Source of the DNA: Histomonas meleagridis
Taxonomy: Eukaryota > Parabasalia > Tritrichomonadida > Dientamoebidae
DNA: 64,000 nucleotides
Direction of reading: 5' to 3'
Assembly: GCA_020186115.1 (NCBI GenBank)
Contig: WSYJ01000060.1
Coordinates: forward strand, 1,922,001 to 1,986,000
Shown: one piece after another, positions 19,176 to 28,640 of the stretch
Position numbering within the stretch: the stretch's first letter is position 1
Layout: each line of letters opens with the position of its first letter
Made by a program: the position numbers and the translations under genes
The notes under the pieces: model-generated
What the model was told of the DNA's origin: nothing
What the model saw: only the letters and a program-made list of their open reading frames with translations
The model's database searches: none

Positions 19176-19438
19176 ATTATTACAATTTTTTTTTAATTTC
19201 ATTTTTTCACAAAATGCCTTTATAAACAAAGAGAAAATATTCCCCTCTTTTCTTTAATGAGATAAATACATTTGTTTAAATATTAAAATGCAATTTTCAT
19301 AATATGAATTAAGTAACTGAAAAAGAACTTTTAATTATCAATGATAACATTTAAACAAAATTTTAATAATAAAATCATTTCAAATTGTTCAAACCATGAA
19401 TAATTATTTATTAATTTTATGTTATAATAAAACGCATC

Positions 19439-20944
19439 CTATTTATGTCTAATTAAGCTCTTTGCTTTTCTCGTCACTCTCAGCGATCCTCTTGCCGACC
19501 TTACAGATCTTGGCGTTTCCACTATTGCCGAGTCGAATCCGTCCATTGAACCGAACTGCAAGCCCATAGAGTTTGTCGCCCTCGCCTTAAACACGATTGA
19601 GTTTGGCGGCGGGCCCAACAATTTAATTGATTCTTCTTCTGTTGTAGCGCCAGTTACCTGCGGTATATCTCTGCCGCACGCCATACACTTCACTGCCCCG
19701 ACTGCAGTTTGCGAATCTTTATTAATTTGATTAGATAACTCTCTAACAATTTCATTTATTTCATCCCGTGTAGCTGTCTGCTCTAAGAAGTCTCTAAGAT
19801 CATCGATCCTTCCGGCGATGTCCCCAATTACTGATTGGAATTTTTCGAACATTTTCTCAACAAGTGATTTATCCGCTTTACCTTTAAGGTCATTATCATC
19901 AGACACAATCTTCCCGTGAATTGCAGATAAATGCGCTTGAAGTTTGGGTATAAGCTTGTATAGATAATCAACAGATTCACCAACATTCGCAAATTTGGTG
20001 ATCGCAGGAAGAAGCGGAGGATCGCGCCAATCAGCTTCGACTGATGGATATGGTCCATATGATGAGAGATCAACGTTTTGTTGCACATATGTAATCGTTG
20101 GTGATGGTGCAGGTTGAACACGTGGTGTCGATGGCGATGAAGATAATGATGAAACTGATGACGACGAAGGTAACATTGGTGTTACTGTTGGCGGCGTTTG
20201 CGCAACTGATAGTTTGGGCGTTACAGAGGGCAGTGTTGGTGTAACTGCGGGTTTCGGAGTTGGCGTCGGAGTAACTGTTGGTTTCTGTGGAGGAGATGGA
20301 GCTGGAGCTGGTGATACAACATGAATGACTTCGGGCGGAAGAGAGCTACGCTGCTTGAGATCGTTGAGAGATGAGCTCAGATCTTGAAGAATGTTTTTCA
20401 CAGATGTGACAGATGTGTTGAGAACGCGTGGAAGGGTTTCGTCAAGTTTTGCAAATGTGTCATTGAAGAGAGAAATAGAAGAAGCAACTGTCTGCAGATG
20501 CTCGCGTGTGTTGTGAAGAGTACTGCCATTTTTGTATACTGTGTCTTCGAGAAATTGGAGTCTGTCGTTGATGTTACTATTACTATTGCTTTGAGAATTT
20601 GGAATTGCATTCTCTAAAGATTCGAATCGCTCTTTGTTGGCATTGTTAATCATATTGACAGTCTCAAGAAGGCGTCCTTCAAATTTATCTTCAAGATCTT
20701 TTAATCCTTTGTCAAGCTTGTTTTCTAATAAGTCAATGCGATTTCCAAGTTCAGTGGTTTTGCTTTCGATTTCTTTCATTAGGGTATCATGAAGTGACTT
20801 AAGTTCAGAACGGTCTGGTTTATCTTTAATGAGACGTTGTAATTCAAGAATCATTTCTTCATGATAATCAAGCCTTTGTTCTATCTGTTTAAACGCCTTC
20901 TCTAAAAAACTTTCATCAATTTGGATTCTCAAATATGAGCTCAT
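19439..20944 (-). CDS. Coiled-coil protein of DUF4795/QRICH2 type
   Basis: The frame opens at a TTG (20962); the first in-frame ATG is 20944 and gives MSSYLRIQIDESFLEKAF, 501 residues. Coiled coils occupy about 10-210. A Pro/Thr/Ser-rich spacer (about 215-300) follows, then another coil and, near residue 425, VKCMACGRDIP. This recalls the DUF4795 signature (a C..C motif after a coiled coil) found in the sperm-flagellum protein QRICH2 and C16orf96. The C-terminus is basic. The likely role is in the axoneme or another cytoskeletal structure. A second ATG in a different frame just upstream suggests the annotated N-terminus may be wrong. Confidence 0.6.
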   Translation of the reverse strand: MSSYLRIQIDESFLEKAFKQIEQRLDYHEEMILELQRLIKDKPDRSELKSLHDTLMKEIESKTTELGNRIDLLENKLDKGLKDLEDKFEGRLLETVNMINNANKERFESLENAIPNSQSNSNSNINDRLQFLEDTVYKNGSTLHNTREHLQTVASSISLFNDTFAKLDETLPRVLNTSVTSVKNILQDLSSSLNDLKQRSSLPPEVIHVVSPAPAPSPPQKPTVTPTPTPKPAVTPTLPSVTPKLSVAQTPPTVTPMLPSSSSVSSLSSSPSTPRVQPAPSPTITYVQQNVDLSSYGPYPSVEADWRDPPLLPAITKFANVGESVDYLYKLIPKLQAHLSAIHGKIVSDDNDLKGKADKSLVEKMFEKFQSVIGDIAGRIDDLRDFLEQTATRDEINEIVRELSNQINKDSQTAVGAVKCMACGRDIPQVTGATTEEESIKLLGPPPNSIVFKARATNSMGLQFGSMDGFDSAIVETPRSVRSARGSLRVTRKAKSLIRHK

Positions 20945-21165
20945 CCAAATACGGAAGTTCAACTAACGTGTTCTTTCTATCGTTCATTTTGAAAATCAGA
21001 TAAAAAAATTGAAATATTAGAAAGAAATTAATTAGCTTTATTACATGTTTATAAGCTTTTGGATATATTTATTATCGCATGTATTGTTGGGTGTGTTGTA
21101 ATTTATTGGTTTTTTCATTACGAAATTAATTTTAAAATTTGGTTTTTGTTGTCTTGTAATAGAAA

Positions 21166-21870
21166 TTACTTACTACATACTTCTAATTCTCGAATTGATT
21201 GTTCTATCTGTTGTTGATTGAATTCTATTATGGCTTTACAAATACGATTTTTTAGCAATTCATGATTGTTTCTTTTCACTTTCATTGATTGTTTGTTTGT
21301 AGTCATCATTTGCATATGATTTATGGATGAGTTATTGGTTTCAAGTTTGTTTAATTCATCAATCGTTTGCTGAAGAACATGCATGGAGCTTTTTAATTCA
21401 GCTTCTTTTATATTTATGTATTGTTTATATTGACTTTTTAAGTCACTTAGTAATTGTGAATATTTTGTTGATAAAAATTGATATTTTTGTTGAATGTTAT
21501 TATTTATATCAGAATTATCACCTAAAATCAATTCTTCATTTTTCTTTAACATATCATAAAGAGTATTTTGAAGTTGAGTTATTTTTTGTTTTTGCTCAAT
21601 TTCTAATTGTTGAATTTCGTTTTGATGCCTTATTTTTAATTGTGAAATTTTTCTGAAATGAATTTCTTTTAAATTATCTAATTCATTTTTAAGTGATGAT
21701 ATTTCAATCTTTAATCTTAAAATTTCATTTTGAGATTCATCAAAATTGATTTTTTTCAATTCTTTGATTTTCTGATGAATTTTTTCTATTTCATTATCTT
21801 TTTGACTTGTAATTTCTCTGAGTTCTTGTATTGTCTTGTTTATTTGAGATTTTTTTGTAGTAACAGCCAA
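21166..21870 (-). CDS. Coiled-coil protein with apparent TTG start
   Basis: The 234-residue frame is nearly all coiled coil (Q/K/E/I/L-rich) with a basic section near 195-215. It begins TTG GCT GTT (positions 21870 down) and has an upstream in-frame stop three codons earlier. No in-frame ATG occurs until about residue 108. A TCATTA initiator-like motif lies 7 bases before the TTG, exactly where an ATG would be expected. The gene may use TTG, may have lost its ATG by one substitution, or may carry a sequencing error. Function unknown. It is divergent from the armadillo-like gene at 21914. Confidence 0.6.
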   Translation of the reverse strand: MAVTTKKSQINKTIQELREITSQKDNEIEKIHQKIKELKKINFDESQNEILRLKIEISSLKNELDNLKEIHFRKISQLKIRHQNEIQQLEIEQKQKITQLQNTLYDMLKKNEELILGDNSDINNNIQQKYQFLSTKYSQLLSDLKSQYKQYINIKEAELKSSMHVLQQTIDELNKLETNNSSINHMQMMTTNKQSMKVKRNNHELLKNRICKAIIEFNQQQIEQSIRELEVCSK

Positions 21871-21877
21871 AATTATT

Positions 21878-21883
21878 TAATGA
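21878..21883 (-). promoter_or_regulatory. Initiator-like TCATTA before a TTG start
   Basis: TCATTA on the minus strand lies 7 bases before TTG at 21870. The spacing matches the ATG genes in this window, which supports this TTG marking the real gene start. Confidence 0.45.
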
Positions 21884-21913
21884 TTGAAGTACGTTTACTA
21901 TTTCTCAGGGGTT

Positions 21914-23188
21914 ATGGCGGGAAAAGAAGTGATTTATAAAAAATCAAGCTTACAGCAGCAAGGAACCCTTTTCGAATCTGAGAGCACATCAAGCACTAAC
22001 GCAGATGGTTTGGATACTTTTGTTTATAAGACTGATTTGATTTCAAAAATTCAATTTTTATTTCATTATCCAGAGATTCAAGAATATTTATCATCTCTTT
22101 CAGAGGCAAATGAAGAATTACAGAATATGAATTTATTACCATTTTTTCAAATTCTGCTTAAGATTCTTGAAGTTTCAAAAGATTTAAATGAACAATATAA
22201 CATTCTACTTTTATTAACTAATCTCACATACAATAGCATTGGCAATGAGGTCCTTAATAATCAAGATTGTTGCTCTTTATTTATTTCTTTTCTCTTAAAT
22301 CCAGACCCAGAATTTATTAAACCAACAGCAAAGATAATTCTTAATTTACTAGATGAACAATTTTCATTTTATTGCATGCAACAAAATATTATTGAAATTA
22401 TTTTTCAAAGAATTATTAATGAGGATATCTCTCTTCTCTATGAAATATTGGTTTCTCTCGCTAAACTCATTCCACATGATGAATTAATTCGTTTTTCGAT
22501 TCTTTTTCCATTTTTAGTTTCTGTACCATGCGAACATTCGATTAAACTTTTTTCGCTTCTTATCCAAAATGTTGAATCTGAATATTTACTTCAAGCAAAT
22601 CCTATTCCAAAATTACTTTCATTTCTCATTTCTGGTGATTATAAAGATATTCCATATGTTTTTATTTGTATCAATTGTATAATCGAAAATGACAAAGGTC
22701 AACTTAATTTTGTCAATGCGGAATTTATTGATAACTTATGCCATTATTTAAGATTCTGTTCACAATATGCAATTCGTCCTCTTTGTGTTTTTATTGAGAT
22801 CATTTATGAAGACTATTGGAACTTAATATGTTTTTCAAATTTAATTCCAACATTAATTGAAATAGCAAATAACGGAGTGTTCCAACTCAAAAGAAAAATC
22901 GGGTTTTTGATTTCGAATTTTTTCTCGATGTGCTTGGAAAATGATTTATTAAATTATGGATGGATTCAAAATGCTTTCGCATTAATTATTGATACTATTG
23001 ATTCATTTTCACCCATGAAAATTCAGATGACATTGAGTCGGATCAGTGAAGCATTCGATCATTGCTCAGCATTTATTGATATCGCACAAGAACTTGATTT
23101 TGATTCTGTTTTAGAAGATCTTTTGGAGTTAGAAGATGAGAGAATTAATGATTTGGTGTTTTTGATAAGAAACAACTACTTCCCTTAA
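21914..23188 (+). CDS. Armadillo/importin-alpha-like repeat protein
   Basis: A TTG opens the frame at 21884, but the ATG at 21914 gives MAGKEVIYKKSSLQ, 424 residues. The protein is all helical, with repeating leucine-rich segments (for example LLPFFQILLKILEVSKDLNE, then ILLLLTNLTYNS, and ILNLLDEQ). This matches the fast-evolving ARM-type proteins common in trichomonads. No importin-beta-binding domain or conserved Trp/Asn ladder is obvious, so a cargo-carrier role is uncertain. It is divergent from the coiled-coil gene, with 43 bp between their starts. Confidence 0.6.
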   Translation: MAGKEVIYKKSSLQQQGTLFESESTSSTNADGLDTFVYKTDLISKIQFLFHYPEIQEYLSSLSEANEELQNMNLLPFFQILLKILEVSKDLNEQYNILLLLTNLTYNSIGNEVLNNQDCCSLFISFLLNPDPEFIKPTAKIILNLLDEQFSFYCMQQNIIEIIFQRIINEDISLLYEILVSLAKLIPHDELIRFSILFPFLVSVPCEHSIKLFSLLIQNVESEYLLQANPIPKLLSFLISGDYKDIPYVFICINCIIENDKGQLNFVNAEFIDNLCHYLRFCSQYAIRPLCVFIEIIYEDYWNLICFSNLIPTLIEIANNGVFQLKRKIGFLISNFFSMCLENDLLNYGWIQNAFALIIDTIDSFSPMKIQMTLSRISEAFDHCSAFIDIAQELDFDSVLEDLLELEDERINDLVFLIRNNYFP

Positions 23189-23417
23189 GTGAACTTATTA
23201 TCCAGTTACCACAATCGAAATCAAATATATTCAATAAATCAAATACAAAATGTTTTTAGTAAAACGTTACAATTTAAAATTTCAGCAAATGTTACAAAAA
23301 GAGTTAATGACATTAAATGTATTGTATCAAAGTGATCTTCATAAAGATTTGTAAGGAAAAGTTGAAATATTAAAAAGTGAAAATAAAGCTGCTTAATTCT
23401 TTACTGCTTTAAGTTGT

Positions 23418-24488
23418 TCAGAACTTTCCAAGGCGGTGGAAGATATCAGCGCAGCGGCAGCTGTACATCCATTCGTTATCGTACCATGAGAGGACCTTGA
23501 CGAGTGAGCCACCATCTGGGTTTGGAAGGACCATTGTGGAGAGGCCATCAACAATTGATGAGTGTGGGTCATCAATGATATCGGATGAAACGAGTGGTTC
23601 CATTGAGAACTTCATGATTCCCTTAAGTTGTTCGGATTCGCAAGCCTTCTTGAGAACTTCGTTAACTTCTTCCTTTGTGACTTCCTTCTTAACATTCATT
23701 GTGACATCGACGAGTGAGCCAGTGATTGTTGGAACACGGAGTGAGAGACCGTCCATGGACTTTGGTGGGAGTGCTTTGACAACACGTGGGAGGGCGATGG
23801 CAGCACCAGTGGATGTTGGGATGATGTTCATGCAGGCTGCACGTGCACGGCGGAGATCCTTGTGCATAACATCAGTAACGACTTGATCGTTTGTGTATGA
23901 GTGGACTGTGGTCATGAAACCGTTCTTGATGCCGAAGGCGTCATTGATTGTCTTAGCAACTGGGGCAAGGCAGTTGGTTGTGCATGAGGCGTTGGAGATG
24001 CACTTTGTTTCTGGTTTGAGATCTTCATCATTAACACCGAGAACAAGTGTGCATTCAATTTGGTCTTGGGATGGAACAGAAAGAACAACCTTCTTGGCAC
24101 CAGCGATGATGTGACCATCATAGCCATCCTTTGTAACCTTGCCATCTTCAACGACAGCCTTTGTACGGAAGATACCGGTGGATTCGAGAACAACATCAAC
24201 ACCTAATTCCTTCCATGGGAGTTGGGATGGGTTAAGACGGCCACCAAGATTCTTGACGGTCCAGGCGTTTTCGCCTTCACCAACTTGGAATGTATCATCA
24301 CCAGTGATCTTGATTTCTTCTGGGAACTTTCTGTGGGCTGTATCGTATTTGAGAAGATGAACGTTTGTCTTCATGTCGCAAAGATCATGGATGGCAACAA
24401 CTTGAACTTCGTTTGGATAGAGAAGACGGCATGCACGGAAAACAAGACGTCCGATACGACCGAAACCATTAATGGCAACTTTCACCAT
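23418..24488 (-). CDS. GAPDH: Glyceraldehyde-3-phosphate dehydrogenase (glycolysis)
   Basis: The 356-residue enzyme shows the NAD-binding INGFGRIGR (residues 7-15), the catalytic SCTTNC with C169, and the conserved HSYTNDQ. It oxidises glyceraldehyde 3-phosphate with NAD and phosphate, a central ATP-yielding step in an anaerobe. It is about 20 residues longer than most GAPDHs, with an extra segment near EDGKVTKDGYDG. GC content and codon choice are clearly richer than in neighbours, as expected for a very highly expressed gene. Trichomonad GAPDH is known to group with bacterial sequences. A TCACTTT initiator lies 6 bases before the ATG. Confidence 0.97.
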   Translation of the reverse strand: MVKVAINGFGRIGRLVFRACRLLYPNEVQVVAIHDLCDMKTNVHLLKYDTAHRKFPEEIKITGDDTFQVGEGENAWTVKNLGGRLNPSQLPWKELGVDVVLESTGIFRTKAVVEDGKVTKDGYDGHIIAGAKKVVLSVPSQDQIECTLVLGVNDEDLKPETKCISNASCTTNCLAPVAKTINDAFGIKNGFMTTVHSYTNDQVVTDVMHKDLRRARAACMNIIPTSTGAAIALPRVVKALPPKSMDGLSLRVPTITGSLVDVTMNVKKEVTKEEVNEVLKKACESEQLKGIMKFSMEPLVSSDIIDDPHSSIVDGLSTMVLPNPDGGSLVKVLSWYDNEWMYSCRCADIFHRLGKF

Positions 24489-24494
24489 TTCTGC

Positions 24495-24501
24495 AAAGTG
24501 A
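24495..24501 (-). promoter_or_regulatory. Initiator TCACTTT of GAPDH
   Basis: TCACTTT on the minus strand ends 6 bases before the GAPDH ATG. It matches TCA-Y-W and sits at the short distance typical of highly expressed trichomonad genes. Confidence 0.6.
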
Positions 24502-25048
24502 AGCGACCGTTGTTATCTGGCCACAGCATTCAAAAAATTCAATAGAAGTTTAACAATTAACTTAAATTAAGTGGTCGGGTGAAGAAGTTAACTTTTTGAA
24601 TATAAGACGAGAAATGGACGATAGATAATTCAGAGGACAATAAAAAAGAAAATTTTCTCCTCAGCTTTATTTCATTGCTGATTTATGTTTTCTCCTGCTT
24701 TTTGATAATAAAATTAATATATAAGTTGAATTAATTCTGAATAATTATACAATATAATTTGTATTTCAATTTGAACTCAATCATTTTTTTAATAGTATTA
24801 GAACTTTTTTTTAAGGTTGATTATAATTTTTTTAAATATTTAGTAAATATAAGAAAAGAAGACAAATGAGCCAGTATAAAATCATAATCAATATAAATTT
24901 CAAATGTTAAATATATGCATAAAGCCCAATTGATTTCCTTCATTAAAGGTTAAGGTTTATCTTTCTATAATTTTAATGATGGCGTTTAAGGAGAAATCTT
25001 GAAAACAGCTTCTTTTTTGTCCAATTTGAGAAGGTTTGCTTGATATTA
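24502..25048. other. Divergent intergenic region (GAPDH / UBE2J)
   Basis: About 550 bp holding the GAPDH promoter on the left and the E2 promoter on the right, very AT-rich in the middle. No ORF, RNA or repeat was seen. Confidence 0.3.
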
Positions 25049-25819
25049 ATGAATACAAGCAGCCCAACAATCAAAAGATTACTTACTGAACTCAGAAATT
25101 TAGCTAAAGATCCTGATGAAAACCTCGTTGCTGGGCCAGTAGATGATAGTGATATATTAACATGGCATTTCACAATTAAAGGTCCTAAAGATACACCATT
25201 TGAAGGCGGTATTTATCATGGAAAAATTATATTTCCAAACGCATATCCAATGGAACCACCTGATATTATTTTTTTGACTCCCAATGGAAGATTTGAAACG
25301 AATGTAAAAATTTGTTTGACTGTTACATCATATCACCCTGATTGTTGGCAACCAGCATGGGATGTAAGAACAGTTTTGACTTCTGTTATAGCCTTCATGC
25401 CAACTGAAGGGGAAGGAGCTATTGGATCATTAAATGATGATGATGAAAAAAGAAGAAATTATGCCATACAAAGCAGAACGTGGAAGTGTCCTCAGTGCAA
25501 TTACACAATAGAACCGGATCCGCTTCCAAATCTCAAAAATACAGAAGAAGAAAATTCAGAAGAAATTAAAGAAGAAGTGCCAACACAAGAAGAGGAGGAA
25601 GAAGAAAGCAATCAAAAAGATGATATTCCTAAGCAAGAGGAAAATGAAAATGAGGATGAACAATTGGAAAATGTTGAGCCTAGTATGATTGTTTCAATTC
25701 CTTATGATGAGGTAAAAAAGTCGATGTACCGTCATAATTACGAATTTGCGCCATTTATTGATATTCCGATAATAATTTGTGTAATCTTTTTGATCAATTT
25801 CTTCTTCTTTAAAAAATAA
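25049..25819 (+). CDS. Tail-anchored E2 ubiquitin-conjugating enzyme, UBE2J/Ubc6 type
   Basis: The ATG at 25049 (not the TTG at 25040) gives 256 residues. The UBC fold spans about 5-150, with catalytic C89 in NVKICLTVTSYHPDCWQPAW and the Ubc6/UBE2J-specific block MPTEGEGAIGSLN. An acidic linker (about 165-215) leads to a C-terminal hydrophobic anchor, IDIPIIICVIFLINFFFFKK. UBE2J/Ubc6 enzymes sit on the ER membrane and serve ER-associated degradation. A CPQC pair just after the UBC fold is an extra, of unknown role. The gene ends in TAAA. Confidence 0.92.
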   Translation: MNTSSPTIKRLLTELRNLAKDPDENLVAGPVDDSDILTWHFTIKGPKDTPFEGGIYHGKIIFPNAYPMEPPDIIFLTPNGRFETNVKICLTVTSYHPDCWQPAWDVRTVLTSVIAFMPTEGEGAIGSLNDDDEKRRNYAIQSRTWKCPQCNYTIEPDPLPNLKNTEEENSEEIKEEVPTQEEEEEESNQKDDIPKQEENENEDEQLENVEPSMIVSIPYDEVKKSMYRHNYEFAPFIDIPIIICVIFLINFFFFKK

Positions 25820-26176
25820 ATTGTTTTCTATAGAAAAATTTAACTGAAATATTTTTTATTTTCTATGGAATGTAGTAGAGCTCTAAGATAGTTATCAAAA
25901 TGTTTGGACTTTACTTCAATAGAAAATTTACATAATCTTATGTAAAAAGATAAAAAGAAGATTTTATGATGCAAGTAAAATCCTTTCTTTAACATAATCA
26001 AAACGCCTTTTAAACTATCTAAAATATAACAAACACAATAAATAATACATGTTCAACTCCAAAGAATTTAATTTGTTATTTGAGAGTTAAACGGCTGAAA
26101 ATAATTCAGTTTTGAACGCTTATTTAGCCAAGCCGGATTTTACAATTCGGAGAACGTTAAGATCTTGCCCAAGCAA
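25820..26176. other. Intergenic spacer, nothing evident
   Basis: AT-rich spacer leading into the WD-repeat gene, with no initiator-like motif close to the ATG at 26177. No other feature was seen. Confidence 0.25.
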
Positions 26177-27148
26177 ATGGGAATTGAAGGCTCTATTGCA
26201 TCTCACATAAAACCATTGGCAATTCTTGGTGTCGCTCCTGAAAACATCAAGGCCATGGCATGTAATGACAAAGCGTTATTGATAATTTCAAATTCAAAGA
26301 CAATTGAACTTCGGAAATACAATAATGAAACACTCACAAAGATTTTATCACTTAACCCAACTTGCTGTTGTTCTACAGAACGAGGGTGGGCAATTGGTTT
26401 TACTAATGGACAACTTTCTGAGTTTGATTCCGATTTAAATTTAATTATATCTTATCGAATTCCTGGTCGTTCACATGCACATGATGGAGAAATAAAACAA
26501 ATTCAAGAAAATAGTGATTTTACTGGCAAAAGCGAAAGTTATTTAATGTCATATGGTTCAGATAATACCATAAATTTATGGAGTAAAAATGGAAAACACC
26601 TATTTAGCTTCACCCCCAAATTTAACATTACAGCTGTTTGCACCTCACCATTTTATGTCTTTCTTTCGGATGATCATAATCAAATCCATACAATTAACAT
26701 CGAAACGCATGACATTGCTACCTATACAATTCCCAATTATGCCAAGTCTATTATTCCTCTTGGAGATGGCTTCTCTAGTCTTGCTGTTCTCAGCGATGGA
26801 TCTGTAACAATTTTATCTTCACGCGAACTTGTCTCAACATTTAACATTCCCATCACAGAAGGAATTGTTTATGCTCTTCCTCTTGTTGTTGAATACGGTA
26901 CTGGCCTCATTACGTATTTGACGATGAACAAAGACGGAAAAGTTGTGTTGCGCGCGCTCGAAGTCGAAATTGGAGAAATCGGCAAAAACGAATCAGTGTT
27001 CGCTGACTCAGTGACACATACCATTGTACTTAAGGATGGACTCATTAACGCTTATTTGCGTGATGACTTGGAAACGTTGTCAATGCAATACCTCCCTGAA
27101 ATGAATCTGCCAAGAGAAAGAATCGCTAAGTTCCTAATGCGCCAATGA
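26177..27148 (+). CDS. WD-repeat (beta-propeller) protein
   Basis: The ATG at 26177 (a TTG opens the frame at 26165) gives MGIEGSIASHIKPLAILGVA, 323 residues. Repeating beta-rich segments with WD-like ends are visible, such as SYLMSYGSDNTINLWSKNGK and LAVLSDGSVTILSSRE, enough for a single six- or seven-bladed propeller. There is no extra domain. Such proteins are scaffolds; the specific complex cannot be told. The final third is GC-richer than the start. Confidence 0.7.
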   Translation: MGIEGSIASHIKPLAILGVAPENIKAMACNDKALLIISNSKTIELRKYNNETLTKILSLNPTCCCSTERGWAIGFTNGQLSEFDSDLNLIISYRIPGRSHAHDGEIKQIQENSDFTGKSESYLMSYGSDNTINLWSKNGKHLFSFTPKFNITAVCTSPFYVFLSDDHNQIHTINIETHDIATYTIPNYAKSIIPLGDGFSSLAVLSDGSVTILSSRELVSTFNIPITEGIVYALPLVVEYGTGLITYLTMNKDGKVVLRALEVEIGEIGKNESVFADSVTHTIVLKDGLINAYLRDDLETLSMQYLPEMNLPRERIAKFLMRQ

Positions 27149-27260
27149 ATAAACAATTATTGTAATAACTTTGGAATAAATAATAATATAAACCTTGAGT
27201 TGCAAAAGGAAAATTAGAAGTAAAAATGATCAAAAAAAATTCTTAATAAAATGATTTTTA

Positions 27261-27383
27261 TTAAAGAGTAACTAAAAAGTCTTTAATTAAATATGAACTT
27301 TCATCTATATTCATTATCCTATATCCTAATGGATGGAATGGATGGGCTTCATGTAATTTATTATTTGAATATAAATAGTTTCA
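27261..27383 (-). pseudogene. Coding-like fragment of unknown origin
   Basis: One minus-strand frame reads about 39 residues including HEAHPFHPLGYRIMNIDESS and then stops. The composition is protein-like rather than spacer-like, and there is no ATG for the frame. It sits just downstream of a BspA relic in a different frame, so it may be the decayed end of the same or another gene. I do not recognise the family. Confidence 0.3.
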
Positions 27384-27399
27384 AAACTATGGTATTGAG

Positions 27400-27618
27400 A
27401 AAAAGCAAAAAAATATTTTTTACCCATTTTGTAACATAAATTTTGATATGACTTGAATAAGAGAACTCTTTTGAAGCAAAATTACAAATTTTAGTTACAG
27501 TTTCAGGTAAAATTAAGTTGGCCAAATTCTTACATTTGTGGAAAACTGAGTCTTTCATTCTATCAATCGAATTTGGAAGTGCAACATTCCTATGAATTTT
27601 ACATATTAAAAATTTCAA
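27400..27618 (-). pseudogene. BspA-type leucine-rich repeat relic
   Basis: The stretch SIDRMKDSVFHKCKNLANLI then LPETVTKICNFASKEF matches the BspA/TpLRR repeat (I...AF..C..L..I.LP..V..I). BspA-like surface proteins are the largest gene family of trichomonads. Only about one and a half repeats remain and the frame ends in low-complexity sequence, so this is a fragment. Confidence 0.55.
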
Positions 27619-27706
27619 ATATGTGTAAATATAAGTGTGTTCAATACATTTATAAAATTCCTAACAAAGTTAAAGATGTGTTTACTTAATTTTTGATGAT
27701 TTCTTG

Positions 27707-28311
27707 TCAAGACAAAAAACATTTGTTGTTATTTCCATTTGATTTTGGGTCTTGGAATGTTTGTTGTTCATCAACAGTTTCAACTTCAGAAATTTTTGTA
27801 ATTAATGCTTCGAATGCTTCATAAACATTTATGTTTTCGCGAGATGAAACTTCATAGAAAATAAGGTTCTCTTTTTTGCTGAGTTCAATTCCTTCATTTG
27901 TTGGCACTGCTCTCAATTCATCAAGATCACATTTTGATCCTATAAGTAGTATGAAGACATTCTCATTACATTTTTCATGGATTTCATTTAGCCACATTGG
28001 AATAGCCACAAATGTTTTCCAACTGCTAATATCGTATACAGAAGAAATACTCCTTTTGCTCCTCTATAATAAGCTTTGGTAACATATGTATAACGTGTGG
28101 GACTAACGATATCCCAAATCTGTGCTTTAACAGTTTTACCTTTAGTTTCTACTAATTTTGTTTCAAAAGTATTAAAAGCGTATGCTATTCTTGTATCCAA
28201 GAATTCATCTTCAGCAATATAGTATAAAAATGTGTTTTTACCTACACCACGTTCTCCACAAATAACAATTTTCCATATGCAGTCTGGATCTTTTTTCTTT
28301 TCCATTTTCAT
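27707..28311 (-). pseudogene. Rab11-like GTPase pseudogene (frameshift)
   Basis: Two overlapping frames make one Rab11-like protein. The first (from an ATG at 28311) holds KIVICGERGVGKN, KTVKAQIWDI and YYRGAKGVFLL. The second, from GTATACGAT near 28039, continues as VYDISSWKTF and carries RAVPTNEGIELS, a Rab11 hallmark, ending in NKCFLS. One base is missing around 28039-28046. Key motifs were already altered: the P-loop Ser is Asn (GKN), switch II DTAGQE is replaced by DIVSPT, and NKxD is SKCD. It therefore probably lost GTPase function before the frame broke. Confidence 0.75.
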
Positions 28312-28439
28312 GTGGATCCCATAGAAAAACAACCTGAAAATTTCATTGATCATCTTTGTCTTTTTCAAAGTTCTTGGAGTAATGAGCTCTTAAATTAATT
28401 CATTTCCTCTATTCTAAATTATAATTGTTAGAAGTCATA

Positions 28440-28640
28440 AGAAAAAAAAGTTACTTCAATGAATTCAATGAAAAGGCCTTCAAATGTATGTTAGACATTT
28501 GCAATCAGAAAATGCATAACTACAAATTTTAGTTACACTTATGGAAAATAAATTTTTCTTCACTATGATTTGAATAAAGACATGAGCATCCACAAAAAGC
28601 ACCAAGTCCAATACGTTTTGTTCTTTGAGGAAAAACATTC
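28440..28640 (-). pseudogene. BspA-type leucine-rich repeat relic (second)
   Basis: Minus-strand frames read KRIGLGAFCGCSCLYSNH and, shifted, SVTKICSYAFSDCKCLTYI followed by stops. Both match BspA LRR repeats. Frameshifts and stops show it is dead. It shares the ACAAATTTTAGTTACA stretch with the relic at 27400-27618, and the pair brackets the Rab pseudogene. Confidence 0.5.

Noticed and set aside
23497-24545. Several plus-strand frames opposite GAPDH
   Set aside because: GAPDH is certain on the minus strand; the frames are shadows caused by its strong codon bias.
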